DNA of 64,000 nt, taken from Candidatus Amarolinea dominans. Its GTDB lineage: Bacteria > Chloroflexota > Anaerolineae > SSC4 > Amarolineaceae. The notes beneath the pieces were generated by a model. The model ran no database searches. It had not been told where the DNA came from and saw nothing but the letters and a program-made list of their open reading frames with translations. This document shows, piece by piece, positions 33,446-42,163 of this stretch (position 1 is the stretch's first letter; every line of letters begins with the position of its first letter). The position numbers and the translations under genes are program-made. The DNA is taken from the NCBI GenBank assembly GCA_016719785.1, contig JADJYJ010000031.1:1-64000 (forward strand). The letters run 5' to 3'.

Positions 33446-35032
33446 TCAATCTGGACAGCGCCGCGCGCTCAACAGCAGCGGCGGCAAGGGCGCCTGGCGG
33501 AAATCGAAATTTTCCAGCAGGTCATTGGCGCGGGCGTCGCGCTCGCTCAAGGGCGCCAGGCCGAAGTTGCGTTCGACAAAAGTAACCAGCGAGGTCAGCT
33601 CGGCCTGGTTGTGGGAAATGAAACCGGGCCGGGCGTAGGGCGAGATGATGAGCAGCGGCACGCGTGGCCCCAGGCCAAACAGATCCACCTGCGGCGGCGG
33701 CAGATGATCATAGAAGCCGCCAAAATGGCTCCAGACGACAAAAATGACGGTGCTGGCCCACAGGTCACTCTGCATCACGGCGTTGATCTGCTGCACGGTC
33801 CAGTTTTCACCCGCGCACAGGCTGGCGGTGGGGCGCTCGCTGAATTCGCCAGGGGGCGCCAGCCAACTGACGGCTGGGAGCTGCCGGCGCAGGACATCTA
33901 CCAGGAATTGGCCGTCGCTGGTGACGTTGTTGTTCCACAGGTACGAGGTGCGAATCGTCTGAATGGCGTTCAGCACGACATTTTGATAGCCGTCTGCACC
34001 GGGCCGCGGCCCGTAGAAACGCCAGGACAGCGGCCGGGCCTGCAGTTGGTCAGGCAGATTGGGGATGTTGAAGCAGGGAAAAACCCATGTCGGATTGTCC
34101 GCGACTGGTTCTGTGCGCACACGCGCACCGGCCGGTGCGTCACAGCCCCAGGTGTCGGAGCTTTGCGTGGGGTTGTCGGTGACGAGCGCCGACTGTGCAG
34201 CCACCAGGTGTAGCAGATTGGGAAAGGCTGGTCCGGCCGCCGCGGAGAAGGTGCGGTCGCTGAGCACGAACGTCTGCGCATAGCGCCAATAGTTGGGAAT
34301 ATCTTCGGGCCAGGCCTGGGTAAAGGGCAGCAGGAAGCCATCCGCCAGGGCCGCGCCCGGAATCAGATCGAACTGATTCATGCGGCCGCCGCCCATCGCG
34401 ATCTGCGCCGACGCGCGGGACGTATCGGGGCTGCCGCCCAGGCGGTCCCCGGCCCGCGTCAGGTCAATGAGCGTGCCATCAGCCTTTTCCCCGCGCGTCG
34501 CGCCTTCCGCGCCCGGAAAGCGGCCAAAGAGCGCATCGAAGCTGCGCCCTTCCTTGATAATGATAACCACGTGCTGGATCGGCGTGCGGGTGATAGGCGT
34601 GGGCGTCGGCCCCTGGCTGGAGATGCCGGGGAAAAAGAGCTGGCGCGGCGTCAACGTGGGCAAGGGGACGGGCGTCGGCGGCGCCGTGGGCGTGGGCGCG
34701 GGGGTGTCGGTGGCAATGGTTGATGCTGGCGCGGGGGTGTCGGACGCAGGCAGAGTGGTTGGCGCGGCCGTGATCGTCACAGGCCGCACTGTGCCCGGCG
34801 CCAGGCCGGTGGCAATGGCGGTGCCAGGCGTGCTGAGCGGCGGCGGCGGCGGTGACGGCAGCGGCGGCAGAGTCGGCGGCGTCAAACTGGCGGCCGGCGT
34901 GGGCGTGACCAAGGCAGAGGGTGGGGTAGGCGGCAGCGGCGGTTGCGCGCACGCGGCCAGACCGAGGACCAGCAGCAGGCCCAAAGCCGGCAGAAGATAG
35001 CGTTTACTTGCAGGCTGTCGGTGGGATTTCAT
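33446..35032 (-). CDS. Lipoprotein phosphoesterase (PF04185-like)
   Basis: This 528-residue protein begins with a lipoprotein signal peptide (LLPALGLLLVLGLAAC, lipid Cys at about residue 28). A Pro/Thr-rich linker of about 120 residues follows, then a phosphoesterase domain from about residue 150. The domain holds HVVIIIKEGRSFDALFG, GGGRMNQFDLIPGAALADGF, WRYAQTFVLSDRTFSAAAGP and FVVWSHFGGFYDHLPPPQVD. The family includes phospholipase C and acid phosphatases. The usual KENRTFD and DExGGFYDH motifs are altered here to KEGRSFD and WSHFGGFYDH, so the Asn and Glu ligands are changed. It is either divergent or not catalytic in the usual way. It is anchored outside the membrane. Confidence 0.87.
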   Translation of the reverse strand: MKSHRQPASKRYLLPALGLLLVLGLAACAQPPLPPTPPSALVTPTPAASLTPPTLPPLPSPPPPPLSTPGTAIATGLAPGTVRPVTITAAPTTLPASDTPAPASTIATDTPAPTPTAPPTPVPLPTLTPRQLFFPGISSQGPTPTPITRTPIQHVVIIIKEGRSFDALFGRFPGAEGATRGEKADGTLIDLTRAGDRLGGSPDTSRASAQIAMGGGRMNQFDLIPGAALADGFLLPFTQAWPEDIPNYWRYAQTFVLSDRTFSAAAGPAFPNLLHLVAAQSALVTDNPTQSSDTWGCDAPAGARVRTEPVADNPTWVFPCFNIPNLPDQLQARPLSWRFYGPRPGADGYQNVVLNAIQTIRTSYLWNNNVTSDGQFLVDVLRRQLPAVSWLAPPGEFSERPTASLCAGENWTVQQINAVMQSDLWASTVIFVVWSHFGGFYDHLPPPQVDLFGLGPRVPLLIISPYARPGFISHNQAELTSLVTFVERNFGLAPLSERDARANDLLENFDFRQAPLPPLLLSARRCPD

Positions 35033-35069
35033 GGCGGCGCCGCATGTGCTCCCTGGATTGGACTATTTC

Positions 35070-35102
35070 AGAAACCCGGTTTCTGTGAGAAACCGGGTTT
35101 CT
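35070..35102. repeat. AGAAACCSGGTTTCT-type hairpin, copy in the leader of the lipoprotein gene
   Basis: AGAAACCCGGTTTCT (35070-35084), GTG, then its exact reverse complement AGAAACCGGGTTTCT (35088-35102). The arms form a 15-base-pair stem. A related copy is at 49243-49302. A TATAAT on the minus strand (35115-35120) places this hairpin in the 5' leader of the lipoprotein gene. Confidence 0.65.
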
Positions 35103-35140
35103 CAACTCCTGACGATTATACACCCGGTAATGACAAAGGT

Positions 35141-35157
35141 GCGAACTTGACGTTCGC
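35141..35157. promoter_or_regulatory. Inverted repeat over the -35 of the aldo/keto reductase promoter
   Basis: GCGAAC-TTGAC-GTTCGC is a perfect six-base inverted repeat. Its centre provides TTGACG (35147-35152), a good -35, with a weak TAAAAA -10 (35170-35175) after 17 bases. The arrangement is that of a repressor operator. Confidence 0.4.
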
Positions 35158-35212
35158 GCGTATGTAGGTTAAAAAGAGAAAGCAAACGAAGATGGAGAAA
35201 CAAAAGGAATCT

Positions 35213-36172
35213 ATGAACATGCAGACGATTCGAATCGGCGCCAGCGGTGTGGAGGCGCCGGCCCTGGGCGTTGGCACCTGGGCTTGGGGTGACAAGCTGA
35301 CCTGGCAGTATGGTCGCAGTCACGGCAAAGAGGATGTGGTTGCGGCCTTTCACGCCAGCCTGAGCGCCGGCTTGCGGTTGTTCGATACCGCAGAGGTCTA
35401 TGGCACCGGCACCTCAGAGCGCCTGCTGGGCGAACTGGTGTCCACGGTGCAAACGCCCATTCTTATCGCCTCCAAGTTTGCGCCGCTGCCCCATCGCTGG
35501 ACGGCCGGCTCGATCCGGCGTGCCCTGCATGGCAGTCTGCGGCGCCTGCAGGTTGATTGCATTGATCTCTACCAGGTACACTGGTACCTGCCCACCATTC
35601 GCATCGAAACCCTGATGAATGTCCTGGCCGACGCGGTGGAGGAGGGCAAAATTCGCGCCATTGGGGTGAGCAACTACCGTGAGTCACGCATGCGCCTGGC
35701 GCACGAGGTGTTGGCCAAGCGCGGGCTGGCCCTGGCCTCCAACCAGGTGGAGTATCACCTGCTCAACCGGGAATGTGAACGCAATGGCGTCCTCCAGGCC
35801 TGCCAGGAACTCGGCATCACCTTGATCGCCTATAGCCCGCTGGGCAAAGGACGACTGACCGGCAAGTACCGGCCCGGCACACCCGTATCAGGCGCGCGGC
35901 AGCGACTCAAGACCTTTTCCTCCGAACAATTGGCCGCGGCCATGCCCACGGTTGATCTGCTGACAGAGATCGGCGCTGCGCATGGCAAGACGGCCGGCCA
36001 GGTCGCGCTCAACTGGCTCGTGCGCCATCCGGGCGTTTTGCCCATCCCCGGCGCCAAAAACGCCCGTCAAGCGACCGAAAACGCCGGCGCCCTGGGCTGG
36101 GAGATGACCGCTGAAGAAGCAGACGCGCTCGATCGGGTTAGTATTCCTGCTCGATCTCGTAACGATTCGTGA
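35213..36172 (+). CDS. Aldo/keto reductase
   Basis: This TIM-barrel NADPH-dependent carbonyl reductase has about 319 residues. The catalytic tetrad residues are visible in RLFDTAEVYG (Asp, Tyr), ILIASKFAP (Lys) and DLYQVHWYLP (His). The cofactor segments are AIGVSNYRES, LIAYSPLGKGRLTGKY and LPIPGAKNARQATENAGAL. The ATG at 35213 follows AAAGGAA at good spacing; an in-frame ATG at 35192 would add seven residues and cannot be excluded. Its last 35 bases overlap the convergent OsmC gene. Physiological substrate unknown. Confidence 0.9.
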   Translation: MNMQTIRIGASGVEAPALGVGTWAWGDKLTWQYGRSHGKEDVVAAFHASLSAGLRLFDTAEVYGTGTSERLLGELVSTVQTPILIASKFAPLPHRWTAGSIRRALHGSLRRLQVDCIDLYQVHWYLPTIRIETLMNVLADAVEEGKIRAIGVSNYRESRMRLAHEVLAKRGLALASNQVEYHLLNRECERNGVLQACQELGITLIAYSPLGKGRLTGKYRPGTPVSGARQRLKTFSSEQLAAAMPTVDLLTEIGAAHGKTAGQVALNWLVRHPGVLPIPGAKNARQATENAGALGWEMTAEEADALDRVSIPARSRNDS

Positions 36173-36557
36173 TGTTGGCCGCTTTGCGCAGCATGGCCAT
36201 GGCCGGGCAGTACCGTTCCTCAGATAGCTGAATCGCCCGTTCGAACGATGCCTGGTCAATGTTGTGGCCGCGCACTCTGTAAACGACCTCGATGTCGGTG
36301 TACACCTTGGGGTAATCGGTGGCGCGAGCGCCGTTGACCTCTACCTCGAAGTGAGTCACCTCCTGGCGCTTCTTGCGCAAGATCGAAATGACGTCCATGC
36401 CGGTGCAGCCGGCCAGGCCCGCGATCAGCAGGCGCACCGGCTGCGGCCCCGCGTCGATGCCGCCTACCTCGCTGGCTGCATCCACCATGAAATGATGACC
36501 GTCTACTTCGATGTCGAAGTGCATCGCATCTACCAGGGTTGCCTTTACTGTATCCAT
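36138..36557 (-). CDS. OsmC-family peroxiredoxin-like protein
   Basis: This 139-residue OsmC/YhfA-type thiol peroxidase subunit works as a homodimer on organic hydroperoxides. The two reactive cysteines are C51 in AGLAGCTGMDVISILRKK and C117 in SEERYCPAMAML, with the conserved EVGGIDAGPQPVRLLI helix start. It overlaps the convergent aldo/keto reductase end by 35 bases. A plausible transcript start lies in the 270-base region upstream that also carries the toxin-antitoxin promoter; otherwise that region shows nothing coding. Confidence 0.9.
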   Translation of the reverse strand: MDTVKATLVDAMHFDIEVDGHHFMVDAASEVGGIDAGPQPVRLLIAGLAGCTGMDVISILRKKRQEVTHFEVEVNGARATDYPKVYTDIEVVYRVRGHNIDQASFERAIQLSEERYCPAMAMLRKAANITNRYEIEQEY

Positions 36558-36746
36558 TGATTTACTCCATTTCTTTGTTGACTCAGGCTGAGGATCGTGA
36601 CCTCATCCCGCAGCGTTGCAGCCGCCCTGGCCGACGACGGCGCCGGGTTAGCGCTACCAGCTCGAAAAAAGCGACGCAATCCAAAACTCATTGTACCTGC
36701 TTTCTTCGAGTTTGACGAGTTTGATCACTCAAGAGCCATTCCTGCA

Positions 36747-36787
36747 TTGACACCGTCAATGTTCAATCGTATAATGCGATTGTACGA
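36747..36787 (+). promoter_or_regulatory. Consensus promoter with overlapping operator for the toxin-antitoxin pair
   Basis: TTGACA (36747-36752), a 17-base spacer and TATAAT (36770-36775) match the sigma-70 consensus exactly. An inverted repeat TCGTA (36767-36771) ... TACGA (36783-36787) flanks the -10, as expected for antitoxin autorepression. Confidence 0.75.
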
Positions 36788-36829
36788 AAATCAGAATGGT
36801 ATCCAAAACACGATGACGGAGGCACAGCA

Positions 36830-37123
36830 ATGGACATGATGATGGAAACTGGCACTTACGCGGTACGTCTGCGTGAGCGAGGTCAAATGACCATCCCGCA
36901 GCCCCTGCGTACGGCCCTGGCTGCGCGGGATGGCGATATTCTCCTCCTGGTGCAAATTGGGGACATCGTGATGCTCACGCCAAAGCAGCCGCGCGTTCCA
37001 CAGTTGAGTCAGCAGTTTGTCGCTATGATGCAGCGGGAAGGCGTCACCCTGGCGGACCTGCTAGACGGCTTGAGAGAAGAGAGAGAGTACATCTGGCGCG
37101 AGCGGCAACATCGAGATGCGTAG
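36830..37123 (+). CDS. AbrB/MazE-type antitoxin
   Basis: This 97-residue protein has a swapped-hairpin SpoVT-AbrB DNA-binding domain at residues 10-52 (RLRERGQMTIPQPLRTALAA, RDGDILLLVQIGDIVMLTPK). A C-terminal acidic helical tail (LADLLDGLREEREYIWRERQ) should wrap and inhibit the toxin. GGAGG lies seven bases before the start. The last eight bases overlap the PIN toxin gene, the usual order of antitoxin then toxin. Its strong upstream promoter carries a probable operator. Confidence 0.85.
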   Translation: MDMMMETGTYAVRLRERGQMTIPQPLRTALAARDGDILLLVQIGDIVMLTPKQPRVPQLSQQFVAMMQREGVTLADLLDGLREEREYIWRERQHRDA

Positions 37124-37571
37124 AATCTTCGTTGACGCGAACGTTTTGATCGCTGGCGCGGCCTCACCCACTGGCGCCAGCAACGCTGTCATGAGGATGG
37201 CCGAGATCGGGCTGTTCACCCTCGTGGTCTCGCGCCAGGTGCTGGATGAAGTAGAGCGCAACTTACGCAAGAAGCTGCCTCAGGCCCTCCCGACGTTTGC
37301 CGCGCTGCTCGCTACCATGCGTCTTGAGGTCGTTGCCGATCCATCGCCTGGCGAGACAGAGCGATGGGAACACCTGATCGAGACCAAAGACGCACCGATT
37401 CTGACAGCCGCGGTCAACGCTGCCGTGGATCGTTTTCTAACGCTCAATCCCAAGGACTTCACACCCAATGTGGCCGATCAGAGCGGTCTGCTGATCCAAG
37501 CACCGGGCGAGTTTGTAAGCCAGCTACGCGCGTTGATTGATGCCGGGCTGCAAACGGATAGCTCAGGCTGA
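37116..37571 (+). CDS. PIN-domain ribonuclease toxin
   Basis: This 151-residue protein has the PIN active-site acids: D7 in IFVDANVLIAGA, E45 in VLDEVERNL, D92 in KDAPILTAAV, and D105/D114 in VDRFLTLNPKDF. This is a VapC-like magnesium-dependent RNase, normally neutralised by the antitoxin encoded eight bases into its start. Pairing of PIN with AbrB-type antitoxins is common. The 3' end overlaps the convergent molybdenum hydroxylase gene by nine bases. The RNA target is unknown. Confidence 0.88.
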   Translation: MRRIFVDANVLIAGAASPTGASNAVMRMAEIGLFTLVVSRQVLDEVERNLRKKLPQALPTFAALLATMRLEVVADPSPGETERWEHLIETKDAPILTAAVNAAVDRFLTLNPKDFTPNVADQSGLLIQAPGEFVSQLRALIDAGLQTDSSG

Positions 37572-40559
37572 TGCGGCTTGCAGCGCGCGCCACACCCGCT
37601 CCGGGGTGAAGGGGAGTTGGCGGATGCGCACGCCGGTGGCGTCGTAAATGGCGTTGGCCAACGCGGGCGCCACGCCATCTTTGGGAATCTCAGCTATCGC
37701 TTTGGCGCCGTATGGCCCGCTCGGCTCGTAGGTCTGCACCAGGATGACATCGAGTTGGGGCATCTCGTCGGCCTGGTAGATGCGGTAAGGCCCGAAGCGC
37801 GGGTTTAGCAGGCGCCCTTCGTCGTCGTAGACCATCTCCTCGCAGTGGGCATAGCCGAGCGCCTGCACCATGCCGCCTTCCACCTGGCCGGCCGCGGTCA
37901 ACGGGTTGATCGCCACGCCGCAGTCAACCGCCATCAACAGCCGGTTCACCGTCACCTGACCCGTTTCTGTATCCACATCGGCTTCGACAAACTGCGCGGC
38001 GAAGGGTGGCGGGCTGACGTAACTCATGTGGCTGGCCGTCGCCATGATTTGATGCTGATCGGCCTGATGCGTGGCGTGCAGGGCTACTTTTTCCAGGCTG
38101 ACCTTGCGCCCATCTGGCGCGCAGACGTGCTGATCCTCCAACCACACTCGCTCGGCGTCCGCGCCCGGCAGCAGATGTTTGACCGCGTGCTCGACGATCT
38201 GGTCTCTGACCTGCTCGGCAGCCTTGAGCACCGCCCCGCCCGAAATGTAGGTGGTGCTGGACGCGTAGGCGCCGGTATCGAAGGGCGTAAAGTCGGTGTC
38301 GGACGAGAAGATGATGATGTCACGCAGCGGCACGCCCAACGTTTCGGCGCAAATTTGGGCCAGGACGGTGTCGGAGCCGGTGCCCAGGTCAGTGGCGCCG
38401 ACGAGCAGGTTGAAACTGCCGTCGTCGTTGAGCTTGAGGCTGGCTGCGCCCATGTCCAGGCCGGCGATGCCGGTGCCGTGCATACAGAGCGCAACGCCCA
38501 GGCCGCGGCGAATGTGAGGACGATCAGGGTACGGGGTGTGGAAGCCCGGCAATGTCTTGCGTTCCCAGTCCATTGCCCGCATGCCCTCTTGCACGCATTC
38601 CTCCAGGCCGTTGCTGGTGACCCATTGCGCAAAGCCTTCGCGTCCCTCGCCCATTGCCCGCGCCATCATGATCTCATCGCCGGCGCGCACCCAATTCTTG
38701 CGCTTGAACTCGATGGGGTCCCAGCCGATGGCGGCCGCGATTTCCTCCAGGTGGCACTCCAATGCGAATAGGGCCTGCGGCGCGCCATAACCACGGTACG
38801 CGCCGGGCGTTGGTTTGTTGGTGTAAACCACGTCACAGTCGAACTCGGCCGCGCCCAGGCGATAGGTGCTGAGGCCGCGGAACCCGCTGACCATCTGTAC
38901 GGTCAGGCCGTGCGTGCCGTACGCACCGGTGTCGGCCACGGTCTTGATGCGCATGGCGGCCAGGGTGCCATCCCTGCGCACGGCCGTCTTGACGCGGATG
39001 ATCTGCGGATGGCGTGAGCGGGCGCTGCTGAACTCTTGGGCGCGCGTGTATTCGAAGCGCACCGGCCGGCCGGTGGCAATGGTCAGATGTGCGCAGAGGT
39101 CCTCCAGGAGCACTTCCTGTTTGACGCCGAAGCCACCGCCGATGCGCGGCTTGATGACGCGGATGCGGCGCAAGGGCAGGCCCAGCAGCGGCGCGATGAT
39201 GCGGCGCACATGAAAAGGCACCTGCGTGCTCGTGCGCACCACCAGGCGATCGTCCTCGTCCCAATAGGTGATGCAGGCGTGCGGTTCGATGGCGGCCTGT
39301 TGCACCTGATGCACGCGGTATTCGTGCTCGAAGGTCCAGGCAGCTTCGGCAAAGCCTTTTTCCAGATCACCATGCTTGACATGGATGTGATGCGAGCGAT
39401 TGTGCGCAGCGTCGTGGATGCCCACTGCGTCTGCTTCATCATGAATCTGCGGCGCGCCCTCTTGCATAGCGGCCAGGGGGTCAAGAACGGCCGGCAGCAC
39501 ATCGTAATCCACTTCGATCAACGCCAGCGCGCGCTGGGCGATCTCTGGTGTTTCGGCCGCCACCACCGCCACGCGGTCGCCGACATGACGCACCTTGCTG
39601 TCGAGCGACACCTGATCGTAGGGGTGGGGCTGCGGGTAGCTCTGCCCGCCGCTGGCGTACATCACGCGCGACACATCCTGATGGGTCAGCACCGCGTGGA
39701 CGCCTTCCAACGCGCGCGCCGCGGCCACTTCGATGGAGCGGATACGGGCGTGGGCATGGGGGCTGGTCAGCAGGGCCGCGTGCAGCATCCCCGGCAGGGT
39801 CATGTCATCGGTGAAGACCGGACGGCCTTTCGCCAGCTTGACCGCATCCACCTTGGTCTCAGCCTTGTTGACCACGTGCGTTTCGGGCTGGGCAACGACC
39901 ATCACCGGCAGGCGCGTGCGCGTCAGGGTGTCCACAGGGCGTCCGCCGAAGGAGTCATCCGGGAACTCCGGGGTGTCGTCTGGCGGCGCGTGCGGCTGTT
40001 GGTCGGCCAGGCCGCCCACGGTGATTGCGGGCATCTCAACCGGCGGCACAGGCTCACCGCGCAGTTGCGCGGCCGCGCGCAGCACGGCCTGCACGGGACG
40101 GGCGTAGCCGGTGCAACGACAGAGCACGCCGGCGATGGCCTCACGCACCTGGGCCTCGTCAGGCTCTGAATTTTGATCGAGCAGGGCCTTGGCGGCCAGC
40201 AGTTGGGCCGGGGTACAGAAGCCGCACTGGATGGCGCCTGTTTCAATGAAGGCGCGCTGCAGCGGGTGCAGCGTGGCCTGCGGAGATGGCGCGTGCAGGT
40301 CGTTGTCGCGCCGGCCGGGTTGATCAGGCGCCAGGTGTTCCAACGTTTCGATGGCGGCGCCGTGGGCTTGGACGGCCAGGCGGGTGCAGGTGTTGATCAG
40401 TTTGCCATCGAGGAGCACGGCGCAGGCGCCGCACTCGCCCGTCTCGCAGCCGTGCTTGACGCTCCACATGCCGGCCCGGCGCAGCGCGGTCAGGAGCAAT
40501 TCATGGGGCGCCGTGTCCCAGGTCGTCTGTTCGCCATTGAGCGTAAGGTGGATGTGCAT
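37563..40559 (-). CDS. Fused Fe-S/molybdopterin hydroxylase (xanthine dehydrogenase family)
   Basis: This 998-residue protein fuses two xanthine-dehydrogenase-family units. Residues 1-165 bind two [2Fe-2S] clusters: plant-type C38, C43, C46 and C58 in KHGCETGECGACAVLLDG, then QCGFC and LCRCTGY. From about residue 230 comes the molybdopterin domain, with RIGGGFGVKQEVLLEDL, TPGAYRGYGAPQALFALE, MHGTGIAGLDMGAASLKL and GPYGAKAIAEIPKDGVAPAL (catalytic Glu near the end). No FAD subunit lies in the window. This fused layout is known from selenium-dependent members such as XdhD, and selD is in this window. Use of a labile selenium ligand is therefore plausible but unproven. Aldehyde or purine-type substrates are possible. 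Confidence 0.88.
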   Translation of the reverse strand: MHIHLTLNGEQTTWDTAPHELLLTALRRAGMWSVKHGCETGECGACAVLLDGKLINTCTRLAVQAHGAAIETLEHLAPDQPGRRDNDLHAPSPQATLHPLQRAFIETGAIQCGFCTPAQLLAAKALLDQNSEPDEAQVREAIAGVLCRCTGYARPVQAVLRAAAQLRGEPVPPVEMPAITVGGLADQQPHAPPDDTPEFPDDSFGGRPVDTLTRTRLPVMVVAQPETHVVNKAETKVDAVKLAKGRPVFTDDMTLPGMLHAALLTSPHAHARIRSIEVAAARALEGVHAVLTHQDVSRVMYASGGQSYPQPHPYDQVSLDSKVRHVGDRVAVVAAETPEIAQRALALIEVDYDVLPAVLDPLAAMQEGAPQIHDEADAVGIHDAAHNRSHHIHVKHGDLEKGFAEAAWTFEHEYRVHQVQQAAIEPHACITYWDEDDRLVVRTSTQVPFHVRRIIAPLLGLPLRRIRVIKPRIGGGFGVKQEVLLEDLCAHLTIATGRPVRFEYTRAQEFSSARSRHPQIIRVKTAVRRDGTLAAMRIKTVADTGAYGTHGLTVQMVSGFRGLSTYRLGAAEFDCDVVYTNKPTPGAYRGYGAPQALFALECHLEEIAAAIGWDPIEFKRKNWVRAGDEIMMARAMGEGREGFAQWVTSNGLEECVQEGMRAMDWERKTLPGFHTPYPDRPHIRRGLGVALCMHGTGIAGLDMGAASLKLNDDGSFNLLVGATDLGTGSDTVLAQICAETLGVPLRDIIIFSSDTDFTPFDTGAYASSTTYISGGAVLKAAEQVRDQIVEHAVKHLLPGADAERVWLEDQHVCAPDGRKVSLEKVALHATHQADQHQIMATASHMSYVSPPPFAAQFVEADVDTETGQVTVNRLLMAVDCGVAINPLTAAGQVEGGMVQALGYAHCEEMVYDDEGRLLNPRFGPYRIYQADEMPQLDVILVQTYEPSGPYGAKAIAEIPKDGVAPALANAIYDATGVRIRQLPFTPERVWRALQAASA

Positions 40560-40671
40560 CGTTGCCTCCAGAAGATGTTGGTTCCTGGCTGAATTCTAAC
40601 ATACAAGCGCGGACGCTCAAAATGAGTTCAAATGAGTTGGGTGATGCAAACGCCAGGAAGTATCATCGAAG

Positions 40672-40700
40672 TTGGTCGGGCGGGCCGGATGTGCTACAAT
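40672..40700 (+). promoter_or_regulatory. Promoter of the ATPase/winged-helix regulator
   Basis: TTGGTC (40672-40677), a 17-base spacer and TACAAT (40695-40700), about 60 bases before the start codon at 40763. Confidence 0.6.
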
Positions 40701-40762
40701 ACTGTCATCACTGTCATCGGTCCTCGATTCTTCTGAAACCATAGCCAAGGACGGGAGCACGT

Positions 40763-42145
40763 ATGCCCGATCGCATGTTGCGTCGTGACGGCGCCTTTCT
40801 GCGCCGCGATGAATCACAAGTTGTCTGGCGTTATCTGAATGCCCAGGAGTGCTGTTCCGTGGTGGGCATCAGCAACATCGGCAAATCGGCCCTGCTGCGC
40901 ATGATTTGCCTGCCAGAATCCCAGCAGGGCATGGACGGCCCGGGTCGTGACGCCATTTTCGTCTATGTTGACTGCAATCGGATGCTGGGCCTGAACGACC
41001 AGGGTTTCTATGAGCTGGTCCTGCGCTGCCTGCAAGATACCCTGCGCAGACAGGCCGTGCCCGATACACTGCTGCGCACGCTGCGTAATGCATACGAAGC
41101 ACTCATCAATCCCCACAGCCCGTTTCATGTGCCACTGAGCTTCAACCAAGGGCTGACCGCGGTGCTCGACGGGCTGGGACGCAAGCTGGTGATCGTTTTC
41201 GATGAGTTCGACGAAGTCCTGACCCGCGTCGAAGGCCGTGTCTTTCTCAATCTGCGCGCGCTGAAGGATCAATACCGGCGTGGACTGACCTTCATGACGG
41301 CCACCAACGAAAGTCTGCCTCTGCTGCGCCGCGACGAGGCGATTGACGAATTCATCGAATTGTTTACGCATCACACCTACTACTTGCCGCCGCTTAACTC
41401 AACCGATGCAGCTGATATGATTCACCAGGTGGCCAAAGAGCTGAACGTGACGTTTAGCGGTCGCGATGTGGATTTCGTCCTCGACTGGGCCGGCGGTCAC
41501 ATCGGTTTGATCGAAGCGACTTGCGGCGTGCTCGGCAGCCTGACCGGCGCGCCCTTGCGCGATGCCAGCCAGGATTGGATCATTCAGCGCGAAGCGGCCC
41601 AACGCCTGCCGCGCAACATGACAGTGCAGACCGAGTGCGGCAAAATCTGGGCCGGCCTGAGCGAAATCGAACGTGGTGCGCTGATGGACTTGAGCACTCC
41701 AGGTGGAGAGGCGCCGCTGCCCGCGATTGCCGCCCTGCGCAGCAAGCATCTGTTGCTGGGGGACAATGACGAGGCGCCGCGCCCGTTTTGCCGCCTGTTC
41801 GGCCAGTTCCTGGCGCAGCAAAGCGCCCTGGTGCGCCCCGGCGCGCAGGGCGTGCGCGTGGACGTGGGAACCGGCGAGGTGACGGTGGATGGTCGCACCA
41901 CGGAGGCGCTGACCAACCTGGAATATCGCCTGCTGCTCTTGCTCTACGGGCAGTTGGGCAAGATCTGTGACAAGTACCAGGTGGTGGAGGCGGTGTGGGG
42001 ACAAGATTACATGGATACGGTGGACGATGCGCGTATCGAAAAACTGGTCAGTCGCCTGCGCGCCAAGATCGAACCGGATCCGACGAATCCACGTTACCTG
42101 ATGACCCTGCGCGGACGCGGTTACAAGCTGGTGGGCGCCGTCTAG
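40763..42145 (+). CDS. P-loop ATPase with C-terminal OmpR-type DNA-binding domain
   Basis: This 460-residue regulator has an AAA-type ATPase at residues 20-300, with Walker A GISNIGKSALL (K41), Walker B KLVIVFDEFDEVL and a sensor-like FMTATNESLPLL. It is followed by a helical region and a C-terminal OmpR/PhoB winged helix at about 365-460 (LTNLEYRLLLLLYGQLGKIC, DKYQVVEAVWG, DDARIEKLVSRLRAKIEPDP, YLMTLRGRGYKL). No receiver domain is present, so ATP binding or a ligand rather than phosphorylation probably sets its activity. It stands upstream of pspA in the same direction. 11-bp direct repeats, typical of OmpR-type sites, follow its stop, so it most likely controls the following operon. Confidence 0.85.
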   Translation: MPDRMLRRDGAFLRRDESQVVWRYLNAQECCSVVGISNIGKSALLRMICLPESQQGMDGPGRDAIFVYVDCNRMLGLNDQGFYELVLRCLQDTLRRQAVPDTLLRTLRNAYEALINPHSPFHVPLSFNQGLTAVLDGLGRKLVIVFDEFDEVLTRVEGRVFLNLRALKDQYRRGLTFMTATNESLPLLRRDEAIDEFIELFTHHTYYLPPLNSTDAADMIHQVAKELNVTFSGRDVDFVLDWAGGHIGLIEATCGVLGSLTGAPLRDASQDWIIQREAAQRLPRNMTVQTECGKIWAGLSEIERGALMDLSTPGGEAPLPAIAALRSKHLLLGDNDEAPRPFCRLFGQFLAQQSALVRPGAQGVRVDVGTGEVTVDGRTTEALTNLEYRLLLLLYGQLGKICDKYQVVEAVWGQDYMDTVDDARIEKLVSRLRAKIEPDPTNPRYLMTLRGRGYKLVGAV

Positions 42146-42163
42146 CCAAGGATCCCGACAGAC

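Noticed and set aside
36597..36839. 80-codon open frame upstream of the antitoxin
   Set aside because: It runs through the consensus promoter and operator of the toxin-antitoxin pair and overlaps the antitoxin start; its composition is not protein-like.
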